This document shows, piece by piece, positions 47,975 to 59,445 of a stretch of 64,000 bases of DNA. The stretch spans positions 186,001 to 250,000 of the forward strand of contig CAWCOF010000009.1 in the NCBI GenBank assembly GCA_963797005.1, given 5' to 3'. Source of the DNA: AWTP1-13 sp963797005 (GTDB taxonomy: Bacteria; Pseudomonadota; Alphaproteobacteria; Rhizobiales; Hyphomicrobiaceae). How positions within the stretch are numbered: position 1 is the first letter of the stretch; each line of letters opens with the position of its first letter. Both the position numbers and the translations under genes were made by a program. A model generated the notes under the pieces. It had not been told where the DNA came from. It was given only the letters and a program-made list of their open reading frames with translations, and made no database searches.

Positions 47975-48085
47975 ATGGCAAGGGCAGCGACGAAGAAGAA
48001 GACGACGAAGGCGAAGGCGAAGTCCACCAAGAAGGTTGCCGCGAAGCGGAAGCCGGTGGCCAAGAAGCGCAAGGCGCGCCGCTAA
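47975..48085 (+). CDS. 36-residue lysine/arginine-rich basic protein
   Basis: Starts MARAATKKKTTKAKAKSTKK and ends with RKARR; 13 of 36 residues are lysine and 5 arginine, with alanine making up most of the rest. This is histone-H1-tail-like composition. A GAGAGGG ribosome site precedes the ATG, and a strong terminator lies 93 bp after the stop, so it seems to be a single-gene transcript. Such peptides probably bind DNA or RNA. It is too short for routine gene finding. Family membership is not established. Confidence 0.75.
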   Translation: MARAATKKKTTKAKAKSTKKVAAKRKPVAKKRKARR

Positions 48086-48177
48086 CCGGGGGAGACGGTC
48101 CGGCGCCAGCCCCGGTCTGGGCAACCAGGGCAGAGCAGCGGACCCGTCTCTTTCGAACGCCTTTTGACTGTTTCGGG

Positions 48178-48218
48178 GCCGGAGATCGCGACAGCGTCTC
48201 CGGCCTCCGATTTTTTTC
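48178..48218 (+). terminator. Terminator after the small basic protein gene
   Basis: Stem GCCGGAGA / TCTCCGGC followed shortly by seven T on the plus strand. Confidence 0.88.
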
Positions 48219-48223
48219 GACGC

Positions 48224-48610
48224 TCATTCCGGCAAGTGGCACACGGCCTCGATATTGTGGCCGTCGGGGTCCAGCACGAAGGCGCCGTAATAATTCGGGT
48301 GATACTGGGGCCGCAATCCCGGCGGCCCGTTATCCTTGGCCCCGGCGGCGAGCGCGGCGTCGTAGAAGGCGCGGACTGCGGCCCGGTCCTTGGCCTCGAA
48401 GGCGAAATGAACCTGGCCCTGGACGGGTTTGCCGCCGCCGATCCAGAACTGGGGCCGTCCCGGCGGGCCAAATCCGGCTTGGCCCGTCCCGCCGGTCTGC
48501 TCCGTGGAAACCTCCATCACGATGCCGTAGCCCAACGGGGCCAGCGCCTTCGCATAGAAGGCCTTCGAGCGGGCGAAGTCCGCTACCGGAATGCCAACGT
48601 GATCCAGCAT
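48224..48610 (-). CDS. VOC (glyoxalase-fold) family protein
   Basis: A 128-residue single-domain VOC protein starting MLDHVGIPVADFARSKAFYAKALAPLGYG and ending GAFVLDPDGHNIEAVCH, resembling the protein at 22600 (same beginning pattern and the same PDG-IEA-C ending). The two look like distant paralogues. Possible metal ligands are the N-terminal histidine and the C-terminal glutamate. Substrate unknown. Confidence 0.9.
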   Translation of the reverse strand: MLDHVGIPVADFARSKAFYAKALAPLGYGIVMEVSTEQTGGTGQAGFGPPGRPQFWIGGGKPVQGQVHFAFEAKDRAAVRAFYDAALAAGAKDNGPPGLRPQYHPNYYGAFVLDPDGHNIEAVCHLPE

Positions 48611-48662
48611 GGTGCCACTCTCTCCGATCCAATCCTGCCCGCCGGCGCTGAAACGTCCCCGA

Positions 48663-49442
48663 TCAGAGCCTGCGCTCGACCATGAGCTTCTTAAGCTCCG
48701 CGATGGCCTTGGCCGGATTGAGGCCCTTCGGGCAGGCCTTGGCGCAGTTGAGAATGCTGTGGCAGCGATAGAGCCGGAACGGGTCCTCGAGGTTATCGAG
48801 GCGCTCGCCCGTCGCCTCGTCCCGGCTGTCGATCACCCAGCGGTAGGCCTGCAGCAGGACCGCAGGCCCCAGATAGCGGTCTTCGTTCCACCAGTAGCTG
48901 GGACACGAGGTCGAGCAGCAGGCGCACAGGATGCACTCGTAGAGCCCGTCGAGCTTCTCGCGATCCTCCCTCGCCTGCTTCCACTCGGTCGGGGGGGCCG
49001 CGCTCGTGGTCTTCAGCCACGGCTCGATCGACTGCAGCTGGGCATAGAAGTTGGTGAGGTCTGGCACCAGGTCCTTGACCACGCGGGTGTGCGGCAAAGG
49101 ATAGATGCGGACCGCGCCCCTGACGTCATCGATCGGCTTGAGACAGGCGAGCGCATTGGTGCCGTCGATGTTCATCGAGCACGACCCGCAGATGCCCTCG
49201 CGGCAGGACCGGCGGAAGGTCAGCGTCGAATCGATCTCGTTCTTGATCTTGTTCAGCGCGTCGAGCACCATCGGTCCGCACGCCTTGCGGTCGACCCAGT
49301 AGGTATCGATGCGCGGGTTCTCCCCGTCGTCGGGGCTCCAGCGATAGACGCGGAACTCGGTCCAGTCGCGCTTGGATTGCGGCTTGTTCCAGGTCTTGCC
49401 CGTCTTGACCTTGGAGTTGCGCGGCAGGGTCAGCTGGACCAT
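48663..49442 (-). CDS. sdhB: Succinate dehydrogenase iron-sulphur subunit
   Basis: Complex II electron-transfer subunit. It carries the [2Fe-2S] motif SCREGICGSCSMNIDG and the two C-terminal cluster motifs CILCACCSTSCPSYWW and CHSILNCAKACPKGLNP. 259 residues is normal for alphaproteobacteria. sdhA, sdhC and sdhD would be expected just upstream, but the upstream neighbour here is a dioxygenase. The frame is intact. Confidence 0.97.
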   Translation of the reverse strand: MVQLTLPRNSKVKTGKTWNKPQSKRDWTEFRVYRWSPDDGENPRIDTYWVDRKACGPMVLDALNKIKNEIDSTLTFRRSCREGICGSCSMNIDGTNALACLKPIDDVRGAVRIYPLPHTRVVKDLVPDLTNFYAQLQSIEPWLKTTSAAPPTEWKQAREDREKLDGLYECILCACCSTSCPSYWWNEDRYLGPAVLLQAYRWVIDSRDEATGERLDNLEDPFRLYRCHSILNCAKACPKGLNPAKAIAELKKLMVERRL

Positions 49443-49617
49443 CGGGTGGCGGCCTTCTCGTAGCTTGGGCTGAGAGATTTGCAGCCGGACTTTGGGAGCC
49501 CGCGTCGCCTGCTGTCAACCGTTCGATTGCCGCGCGGGCCTCCCGGTCAGGCTCCCTCAGGACGCGATGCAGGACCTTGCCGGTGGTCGTTCCAGCAACC
49601 GGTAGAGCTCATGTCCG

Positions 49618-50418
49618 TTACTCGGCGGCCTGGCGGGTGCTCCGGGCAAGTTGCTTCAACGCGTCGTCCGCCACCGCCTCGATCGGGGCAAAGTCGCGAT
49701 GCGCGATGAACTCCGGCCGGGTTGGCGTGCGGATATGGTTCGAAACCGCGTTGAGGGTGAGATAGACGATCTTGCGCGGATAGGGCGTGATGTTGCCCGC
49801 GGAGCCGTGAACGAGGTTGCCGTGGAACATCAGGACGCCGCCCGGCTTGCCGGTCGGGGCAACGATGCCGCCCTCGCGGACCAGCCGCGTTACGGTCTCC
49901 TCGTCGAGTGTCCACAACGGATAGGAGGTCGTCTGCTTGTCGTGCGATGCTTTTAGATCGCCCGCGGTCTGGCTCTTCGGGACGAGCAGCAACGGGCCAT
50001 TGATGTGCATCACCTCGTCGAGAAACACCGAAATGTTCATGGCGCGCGGCTCGGGCATGCCGTCATCGCGCTTCCAGGTGCCGTAGTCCTGATGCCATTG
50101 CCAGACCTCGCCAGTGAAGGCCGACTTGGCGTTGATCTTGAACTGGTGCATGTAGAGCTTCTCGCCGAAGATCTGCTCCACCGGCGCAATCAGTCGCGGA
50201 TGTGCGCCAAGAAGGCGGAAAGGCTCGCTGTAGGTGTGAGCGGCAAAGGCCGTGCGGGGGGCACCGCTCTTCTCGCGCCAGACCTCGGGTCGCTGCTGGC
50301 GATAGATCGCCTCGGCTTCCGCCTTCAAAAGCCCGATCTCCTCGGCATCGAAGACCTCGGGCAGGAAAAGCCAGCCGTCGGTGTGGAACTGTTCGACCTG
50401 GGCTGCGGTCAGCTGCAT
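49618..50418 (-). CDS. Phytanoyl-CoA dioxygenase (PhyH/EctD-like)
   Basis: Fe(II)/2-oxoglutarate hydroxylase. The iron-binding triad is H109-x-D111 in WQWHQDYGTW and H204 in NLVHGSAGN, with R215 likely binding 2-oxoglutarate. The block WKRDDGMPEPRAMNISVFLDEV resembles ectoine hydroxylases. There are no ectoine genes in the window, so the substrate is open. Downstream on the same strand is sdhB. Upstream lies a paired-hairpin element and a carbamoyltransferase gene on the same strand. Confidence 0.88.
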   Translation of the reverse strand: MQLTAAQVEQFHTDGWLFLPEVFDAEEIGLLKAEAEAIYRQQRPEVWREKSGAPRTAFAAHTYSEPFRLLGAHPRLIAPVEQIFGEKLYMHQFKINAKSAFTGEVWQWHQDYGTWKRDDGMPEPRAMNISVFLDEVMHINGPLLLVPKSQTAGDLKASHDKQTTSYPLWTLDEETVTRLVREGGIVAPTGKPGGVLMFHGNLVHGSAGNITPYPRKIVYLTLNAVSNHIRTPTRPEFIAHRDFAPIEAVADDALKQLARSTRQAAE

Positions 50419-50434
50419 GCGCGTTCCTCCTTCT

Positions 50435-50508
50435 TAGTGTGGCGGTTCAGAAGTTCCCCATCACTTGCGGCCAGGTTGGGAGGGAACTTCTGAACCGAAG
50501 CCACACTA
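50435..50508. repeat. Paired-hairpin element, hairpin A, copy 2
   Basis: Termini TAGTGTGGC / GCCACACTA; inner arms GGTTCAGAAGTTCC and GGAACTTCTGAACC pair over 14 bp. The arms differ from copy 1 at five positions, each matched by a compensating change. Confidence 0.9.
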
Positions 50509-50523
50509 GCAACTTCATGATTT

Positions 50524-50599
50524 TAGTGTCCCTCTTGAACCCGAAGTTCGCAAACCCGCAAGCGTCAGACTGTGTGCGAACTTCGTGTTCGGGACACTA
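50524..50599. repeat. Paired-hairpin element, hairpin B, copy 2
   Basis: Termini TAGTGTCCC / GGGACACTA; arms CGAAGTTCGC and GCGAACTTCG. Begins exactly 15 nt after hairpin A. Confidence 0.9.
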
Positions 50600-50713
50600 G
50601 GTTGTCTGGGCCACTTCGTTCATGGCTCTCAGCCGCTCCTCGACCGTCCGGCCCGCGCCCAGGGCATGCGATCGTCTTGCACGCTCGGCCTTGTCCAGGG
50701 GCAAGGGCCCAGT

Positions 50714-52513
50714 CTAGCTCGAGGCGGTCCTGGCGGTCAGCGCCGTCTCTCGTCGCCCTTCCTGAGATGCCGGCGCCGCCCGCGTGCGGCTCTCGCGCGC
50801 CGCCCCGCCCCCCCGATCGGTGGTGTAGAAATCGCCGAGCACCAGCACGTCCATCTCGCTCTTGAGGTAGCAGGCAATCGCATCCTCGGGGCCGGCGACG
50901 ATGGGCTCCTTGCGGTTGAAGGAGGTGTTGAGCAGCACGGGCACGCCGGTGAGGCGGCCGAACTCCTCGATCAGGGCGTAGTAGCGGGGGTTGGCGGACC
51001 GGTCCACGGTCTGGATGCGCCCGGTGCCGTCCACATGCACGGCCGCCGGTATGTCCGCCCGCTTGGCCGGCCGCACCCTGGGCGCAAGCGTCATGAACGG
51101 GTCGGGCTGGTCGATCTCGAAGAACTCGCCGGCCCGCTCGACCAGCACCGCCGGCGCGAACGGGCGGAAGGGCTCGCGCCTCTTGACCTTGGCGTTGAGC
51201 ACGTCGCGCATCTCGGGCCGGCGCGGGTCGGCCAGGATCGAGCGGTTGCCGAGCGCGCGGGGGCCCATCTCGAACCTGCCCTGGAACCAGCCGACGATTT
51301 GGCCGTCGGCCAGGTCCTGCGCCACGCGACGAACCAGCTGCGTTTCCGGGATGCGCTGATAGCTCAGGCCGGCGGCGTTGAGCGCCCGCTCGATCCGCGC
51401 CTGGCTGTACTGTTGACCGTAGAACGCGTGGGTGAGCTCGAACCCGCGCGGGTACGCCTGCGTCTGGTGATAGTGCCACAGCGCGCTGCCGAGCGGCGCG
51501 CCGGTGTCGGAGGCACACGGCGGCACCCAGATACGGCGCACGTCGGTCGCCTCCAGGATCTTGGCGTTGGCCACGCAGTTGAGGGCGACGCCGCCGACCA
51601 TGCACAGGTCGCGCTGCGGGAATTGCCTCAGGAGCGCGCGGACGACGTGGACGATCACCTCCTCGGTCACCGTCTGCAACGCAAAGGCCAGATCGCGGTG
51701 CTGGTCGGTGAGCGGCTCGTGCGGTGCGCGGGGGGGCCCGAAAGTGTCGATGAACTTGCGCCGGAAGGGACGCAGCTGGCCGAAGGCGTCGTAGCTGAAA
51801 TAGGCCATGTTGACGGCATAGCCGCCGTCAGGCGTCGGCCGGATCACGTCGCGGAACCGCTCGACGTAGGTGTCGTCGCCGAACGCGGCGAGCGCCATCA
51901 CCTTGCCCTCGTCGCCAAAGCCGGCAAAACCCAGGTGCTCGGTCACGAACGTGTAGACGAGGCCGACGGAATTGAGGACGCTCGTCGACCAGTGGCGTTC
52001 CAATCGGTTGCCCTGACCGAGATAGGCGCTGCTCGAGCAGTCGTCGCCATAGCCGTCCATGACCAGCACCAGCGCGTCCTCGAAGGGGGAGGCAAAGAAC
52101 ATCGCGGCATGCGAATCGTGGTGCCCGACATTGACGATCGGGGGCAGCTTGGCCGCCCCGAAGCCTTCGCGCAGACCTTTCGCCAGATAGTGATTGAGCA
52201 CCATGATCTGGTTCTGCTGCGGTCCGTGCGCGTGCGGCACCAGCATGGCAAGGCTCAAGGGGAAGCGGCGCGCCATGATCGACAATGCCGTCCGGCGCAG
52301 GCGCGCCACGTCCCAGGGCGTCGTGACGACGTCGATGTCGGCGCAATCGAGTTTCAGCTCCTCGACCGCGGCGGCCAGGGAATGCTTGGGGAATTTCTTG
52401 GTCTTCTTGCTGCGATTGTAGCGCTCTTCCTCGAGCACCAATTCGGGGACACCGTCGTTCAACAGCGCCAAGCCGCTGTCGTGCGTCTTGGCGACGATCC
52501 CCAGAACTCTCAC
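50714..52513 (-). CDS. NodU/CmcH-family carbamoyltransferase
   Basis: A 599-residue O-carbamoyltransferase. The N-terminal Kae1-like domain carries the metal site in NVGHHDSHAAMFFASPF and ALVLVMDGYGDDCSSS. The C-terminal domain carries FQGRFEMGPRALGNRSILADPRRPEMRDVLNAKVKRREPFRPFAP and VPVLLNTSFNRKEPIV. Members carbamoylate antibiotics, Nod factors or other sugars using carbamoyl phosphate. No nod or antibiotic genes surround it; the nearest co-directional gene is the PhyH dioxygenase, so a two-step tailoring role is possible but unproven. Confidence 0.92.
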   Translation of the reverse strand: MRVLGIVAKTHDSGLALLNDGVPELVLEEERYNRSKKTKKFPKHSLAAAVEELKLDCADIDVVTTPWDVARLRRTALSIMARRFPLSLAMLVPHAHGPQQNQIMVLNHYLAKGLREGFGAAKLPPIVNVGHHDSHAAMFFASPFEDALVLVMDGYGDDCSSSAYLGQGNRLERHWSTSVLNSVGLVYTFVTEHLGFAGFGDEGKVMALAAFGDDTYVERFRDVIRPTPDGGYAVNMAYFSYDAFGQLRPFRRKFIDTFGPPRAPHEPLTDQHRDLAFALQTVTEEVIVHVVRALLRQFPQRDLCMVGGVALNCVANAKILEATDVRRIWVPPCASDTGAPLGSALWHYHQTQAYPRGFELTHAFYGQQYSQARIERALNAAGLSYQRIPETQLVRRVAQDLADGQIVGWFQGRFEMGPRALGNRSILADPRRPEMRDVLNAKVKRREPFRPFAPAVLVERAGEFFEIDQPDPFMTLAPRVRPAKRADIPAAVHVDGTGRIQTVDRSANPRYYALIEEFGRLTGVPVLLNTSFNRKEPIVAGPEDAIACYLKSEMDVLVLGDFYTTDRGGGAARESRTRAAPASQEGRRETALTARTASS

Positions 52514-52708
52514 GACACCGACACCAACCCGTTGCCCCGACCGCTATCGCCGAGGCCGAGCTTCACCGTTTCCGAGCAGGATAAGCTCCTGCCCCTTCCA
52601 TTTACAAGACATGGCAGTTCGATGTCGAGCAATCGGCGTAACGCAAGGGTTTTTCGTCAGGCCAAGCCCTGTTTTTCCGCCACAGACAAAGATACGGAAG
52701 AATAGGTC

Positions 52709-56008
<3,300 letters not shown>

Positions 56009-56355
56009 GCGTACGGTTCCTCACATCGTCGTGTCATGAGAGGAGGGCGAACAGACGAGCAAATCCCGCAACGCTTGTTCTCGCGACCGCCATCCCCCGA
56101 GCCGAGCCATGGCGGGCGCCCGCGAAGCCTCAACTCTGTGCAGAAATAGCGCGAACCTCGCGCGAACCAGCGCCCTGCGGTCCCGCCAAGCACGCATTTC
56201 ACATAAGGAGCACCACACCCCTTGTCAACGAAGGACGGCCCCCGCGCCTTTACCTCCGCCACAATTCCTCAATGACGCAATCGTAACTTGGCTCTAGGAA
56301 ACAGGCAGGGCTATCCAGCTGCCCGTCCCACGCCGCCGCCAGACTCCGGGATTCC
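56009..56355. other. Divergent promoter region between secA and the PPIase gene
   Basis: 347 bp without a supportable gene. It must hold the promoters of both divergent genes, but I see no clear sigma-70 boxes, operator or repeat. Confidence 0.4.
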
Positions 56356-57231
56356 ATGGCAGCATCCGAGCCGAGCGCGAGCTTCATGCGGCCTTTCCTG
56401 GCGGGCGCGGTGGCGCTGGCATTTCTGTGGTGTCTCGGCGCCAGCGCCCAGGAGCCCGCCGTCGCCAAGGTCAACGGGCGCCTCATCACCGAGAGCGACA
56501 TGAAACTCGCCGAGGCCGAGATCGGCAGCGACCTCGGCACCCTGCCCGACGCCACCAAGCGGCGGGTCCTCCTCGAGTACCTGATCGAGAACCAGCTCTT
56601 TGCCGACGCCGCCGAAAGCCAGAAGCTGGGCTCGGGCACGGGCCACGACGGGCGTGCGCAGTATGGGCGGCGCAGCGCGCTGCGCGACCTCTATTTCGAC
56701 AAGAACGTACGCGCCGCCGTCAACGAAGCGGATGCGCGGAAATTCTACCAGTCCCACCTCGGCGCCACGCAACAGGAAGAAGAGGTGCGCGCGCGTCATA
56801 TCCTGGTGGAGAACAAGGACAAGGCGTGGGACCTGTTCGAGAAGATCGCGCACGGCTCCGACTTCGCCGCACTCGCCAAACAGTATTCCCTGGACCCGGG
56901 CTCCAAGGACCAGGGCGGCGAGCTTGGGTTCTTCGGCCGCGGCCAGATGGTGCCGCAATTCGAGGAAGCCGCCTTCAAGCTGAAACGGGGCGAAGTCAGC
57001 GAGCCGTTCGAGACCCAGTTCGGTTGGCACCTCGTCAGGGTCGACGAGCGGCGCCGGCGGCCGGCCCCCGCCTTCGAGGCGGTCAAGGATAAGGTGCTGG
57101 CGGCCATGATCCACCAGAAGGCGCAGCAGATCGGCGCCGACTTGAGGAGAGCGGCCAAGATCGAGTACATCGATCCTCAGATCAAACGATCGATGCTGAG
57201 CGAGCGGTCCAGGACCTCCGCGAAGCGGTAG
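56356..57231 (+). CDS. Periplasmic peptidyl-prolyl isomerase (parvulin type)
   Basis: Folding helper for exported proteins. The N-terminal signal peptide ends near SAQ. A SurA-like N-terminal helical domain follows (VAKVNGRLITESDMKLAEAEI). The parvulin domain begins at EVRARHILVENKDKAWDLFEKIAHGSDFAALAKQYS with GGELGFFGRGQMVPQFEEAAF and FGWHLVRVDERR. 291 residues. Placed between secA and argJ as in related genomes. An internal ATG at 56386 is a possible alternative start. Confidence 0.94.
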   Translation: MAASEPSASFMRPFLAGAVALAFLWCLGASAQEPAVAKVNGRLITESDMKLAEAEIGSDLGTLPDATKRRVLLEYLIENQLFADAAESQKLGSGTGHDGRAQYGRRSALRDLYFDKNVRAAVNEADARKFYQSHLGATQQEEEVRARHILVENKDKAWDLFEKIAHGSDFAALAKQYSLDPGSKDQGGELGFFGRGQMVPQFEEAAFKLKRGEVSEPFETQFGWHLVRVDERRRRPAPAFEAVKDKVLAAMIHQKAQQIGADLRRAAKIEYIDPQIKRSMLSERSRTSAKR

Positions 57232-57292
57232 CGCGATCCAGTCCGCGTTCGACGTCGGCAATAAGACAGGTAGAAGCCAGGGAGGGGTCGTC

Positions 57293-58543
57293 ATGGCCAA
57301 GGCGGCCGCCAAAACGTCGCCGTTCGCGCCAGCCCGGCTGCCGGACATGCCGATCGTGCCGGGCGTCAGGTTCGCCGCCTGCGAAGCGGGCATCCGCTAC
57401 AAGGGCCGCACCGACTTGATGATGGCCGTGCTTGATGCCGGCACCACGGCGGCGGGGGTCCTCACGCGCTCCAAGACGTGCTCGGCACCCGTTTTGTGGT
57501 GTCGCGCCAACCTCGAGCGCGGCGCGGCGCGCGCACTGGTCGTCAACTCCGGCAACGCCAACGCCTTCACCGGCAAACGGGGCAGCGAGGCCACGCGCAT
57601 GACTGCCGAGGCCGCTGCCAAAGCCGTCGGCTGCCGGCCCGACGAGGTCTACATCTCTTCCACCGGCGTGATCGGCGAGCCGCTCGATGCCGCCAAGTTC
57701 GCCCACCTCATCGGCGATCTCGCCGGAAAAGCGGGCGCGACGGCCTGGCACGACGCGGCCCGGGCCATCATGACCACGGATACGTTTCCCAAGCTCGCCA
57801 CGCGCAAGGTCGCGATCGGCGGCACGGAGGTCGTCATCAACGGCTTCGCCAAGGGCTCCGGCATGATCGCGCCGGACCTGGCAACCCTGCTGGTCTACGT
57901 CTTCACCGACGCGGCCATTGCGCGCGGGCCCCTGCAGGCCATGCTGGCCGCGGGGGCCGACAAGTCCTTCAATTGCATAACCATCGACAGCGACACCTCC
58001 ACCAGCGATACGCTGCTCTTGTTCGCCACCGGGGCGGCAGCTTCGCGCGGCGCGCCTGCTATCGAGGATGCGGCCAGCGCCGATGGGCAGCGGTTCGCGG
58101 CCGCTCTCAACGATCTGCTGCACGAGCTTGCCCTGTGGGTCGTCAAGGACGGAGAGGGGGCGAGCAAGCTCGTCAGGATCGACGTGGCCGGCGCCGAGAG
58201 CGACGGCGCGGCACGGCGCATCGGCTTTGCGATTGCCAACTCGCCGCTGGTCAAGACGGCAATCGCCGGCGAGGACCCCAACTGGGGACGGGTGGTGATG
58301 GCGGTGGGCAAGTCGGGCGAGGCGGCAGATCGCGACCGGCTCTCGATCGCGTTCGGCGGCATTCAGGTGGCCAAGGAGGGCGAGCGCGCATCCACCTACG
58401 ATGAAGCGACCGCCGCCGCCTATATGAAGGGCCGCGAGATCGAAATCCGCGTCGACATCGGGCTTGGCGCCGGGGCGGCCACGGTGTGGACCTGCGACCT
58501 CACCCACGGCTACATCTCGATCAACGCCGACTATCGCAGCTAG
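57293..58543 (+). CDS. argJ: Ornithine acetyltransferase / N-acetylglutamate synthase
   Basis: Arginine biosynthesis, recycling acetyl groups from N-acetylornithine to glutamate. The self-cleaving motif is KGSGMIAPDLATLL with the nucleophile T198. Further blocks are VVNSGNANAFTG, SSTGVIGEPLD, NTSGE-like AGEDPNWGRVVMAVG and the C-terminal YISINADYRS. The 416 residues are full length. The stop codon TAG forms the first bases of a palindromic repeat. Confidence 0.97.
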   Translation: MAKAAAKTSPFAPARLPDMPIVPGVRFAACEAGIRYKGRTDLMMAVLDAGTTAAGVLTRSKTCSAPVLWCRANLERGAARALVVNSGNANAFTGKRGSEATRMTAEAAAKAVGCRPDEVYISSTGVIGEPLDAAKFAHLIGDLAGKAGATAWHDAARAIMTTDTFPKLATRKVAIGGTEVVINGFAKGSGMIAPDLATLLVYVFTDAAIARGPLQAMLAAGADKSFNCITIDSDTSTSDTLLLFATGAAASRGAPAIEDAASADGQRFAAALNDLLHELALWVVKDGEGASKLVRIDVAGAESDGAARRIGFAIANSPLVKTAIAGEDPNWGRVVMAVGKSGEAADRDRLSIAFGGIQVAKEGERASTYDEATAAAYMKGREIEIRVDIGLGAGAATVWTCDLTHGYISINADYRS

Positions 58544-58613
58544 TGTCCTGATCGCGAAATTCGCCTCAATCTGCGGCTTGCTCGGAACGAATTTCGCGAT
58601 CTGAAGGACACTA
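58541..58613. repeat. Paired-hairpin element, hairpin B, copy 3 (inverted)
   Basis: TAGTGTCC…GGACACTA with inner arms GATCGCGAAATTCG and CGAATTTCGCGATC, the reverse complement of copy 1. It begins with the argJ stop codon. Confidence 0.9.
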
Positions 58614-58628
58614 GCAAATGATGAATTC

Positions 58629-58706
58629 TAGTGTGATTTCAGATCGAGAAGTCCGCTCCGCCACCCAGCCAAACGCGATGTAGCGGACTTCTCGATCATC
58701 ACACTA
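58629..58706. repeat. Paired-hairpin element, hairpin A, copy 3 (inverted)
   Basis: TAGTGTGA…TCACACTA with arms GATCGAGAAGTCCGCT and AGCGGACTTCTCGATC. The spacer to hairpin B is again 15 nt. Confidence 0.9.
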
Positions 58707-58816
58707 GCCCCGCCCCTCCTTCTCCCTGCTTCCGTTTGCCCGGCGTTAACGTCTACAACCGTTAACACCGCTTCCTGCGGGGCTGTTAACCGATCCGCTC
58801 TAGTGTGGGGCCATGC

Positions 58817-59221
58817 ATGGGCTCGGGACTGCTTCTTGTCGTGGCCTGCGCGCTGATTGACGCCGATGGCCGAGTCCTGCTCGCCAAACGCCCTCCGGGG
58901 CGGCCGCTCGAGGGATTGTGGGAATTCCCGGGCGGCAAGATCGAGCCGGGCGAAACGCCGGAGGCGGCCCTGATCCGGGAGCTCGAGGAAGAGCTTTCGA
59001 TTAGGGTATCACCTGCGTGCCTGGCGCCCTTCACGTTCGCCAGCCACGGCTACGAGGCGTTCCACCTCTTGATGCCACTCTACGTGGCCCGCAAGTGGGA
59101 GGGCGAGGTGACGGCGAGGCAGGGGCAGGAGCTGGCCTGGGTCAGGCGCAATGGGCTTGGCGACTATGCAATGCCCCCGGCAGACGAGCCGCTCAAGGCG
59201 ATGCTGAGGGATTTGCTCTAG
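58817..59221 (+). CDS. mutT: 8-oxo-dGTP diphosphatase MutT
   Basis: Sanitises oxidised nucleotides. The Nudix box is at about residues 40-62 in GGKIEPGETPEAALIRELEEEL, and the MutT pattern AKRPPGRPLEGLWEFPGGK precedes it. The ATG at 58817 is chosen; a GTG at 58805 is in frame upstream. Position after argJ matches related genomes. The upstream gap holds the repeat pair and three GTTAAC hexamers. Confidence 0.92.
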   Translation: MGSGLLLVVACALIDADGRVLLAKRPPGRPLEGLWEFPGGKIEPGETPEAALIRELEEELSIRVSPACLAPFTFASHGYEAFHLLMPLYVARKWEGEVTARQGQELAWVRRNGLGDYAMPPADEPLKAMLRDLL

Positions 59222-59256
59222 AGACTGGCGCCCAAAGGCATGGAAGAGGCTCTGAA

Positions 59257-59445
59257 ATGAGGACCTTGAAGAACCTCGCGCGCCGATTGCTCGCGGATAC
59301 CCGCGGCACGACGGCCATCGAATACGGGCTCATTGCGGCGCTCATCGCGGTGGCTTGCATCGGCGGCTTCAAGGCGCTGGGCAATAGCAACTCCTCCGGC
59401 TGGGGAAATACCTCCACCAAGCTCAGCGACGCGATGACGAAGTGA
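59257..59445 (+). CDS. Flp-family type IVb pilin
   Basis: A 62-residue prepilin. A short basic leader ends at DTRG, followed by TTAIEYGLIAALIAVACIGG, the hydrophobic pilin helix with the conserved glutamate at +5 after the cleavage glycine. The Flp pilus is made by Tad/Cpa machinery, none of which is encoded in this window. The 3' end overlaps the convergent methyltransferase gene by 23 bp. Confidence 0.93.
   Translation: MRTLKNLARRLLADTRGTTAIEYGLIAALIAVACIGGFKALGNSNSSGWGNTSTKLSDAMTK

Noticed and set aside
49618..50418. PhyH protein as ectoine hydroxylase EctD
   Set aside because: It shares EctD-like residues, but there are no ectABC genes near; the general PhyH label is safer.
50714..52513. 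Carbamoyltransferase as nodulation gene nodU
   Set aside because: The family match is good, but there are no nod genes or nod-box nearby, so nodulation is not supported.
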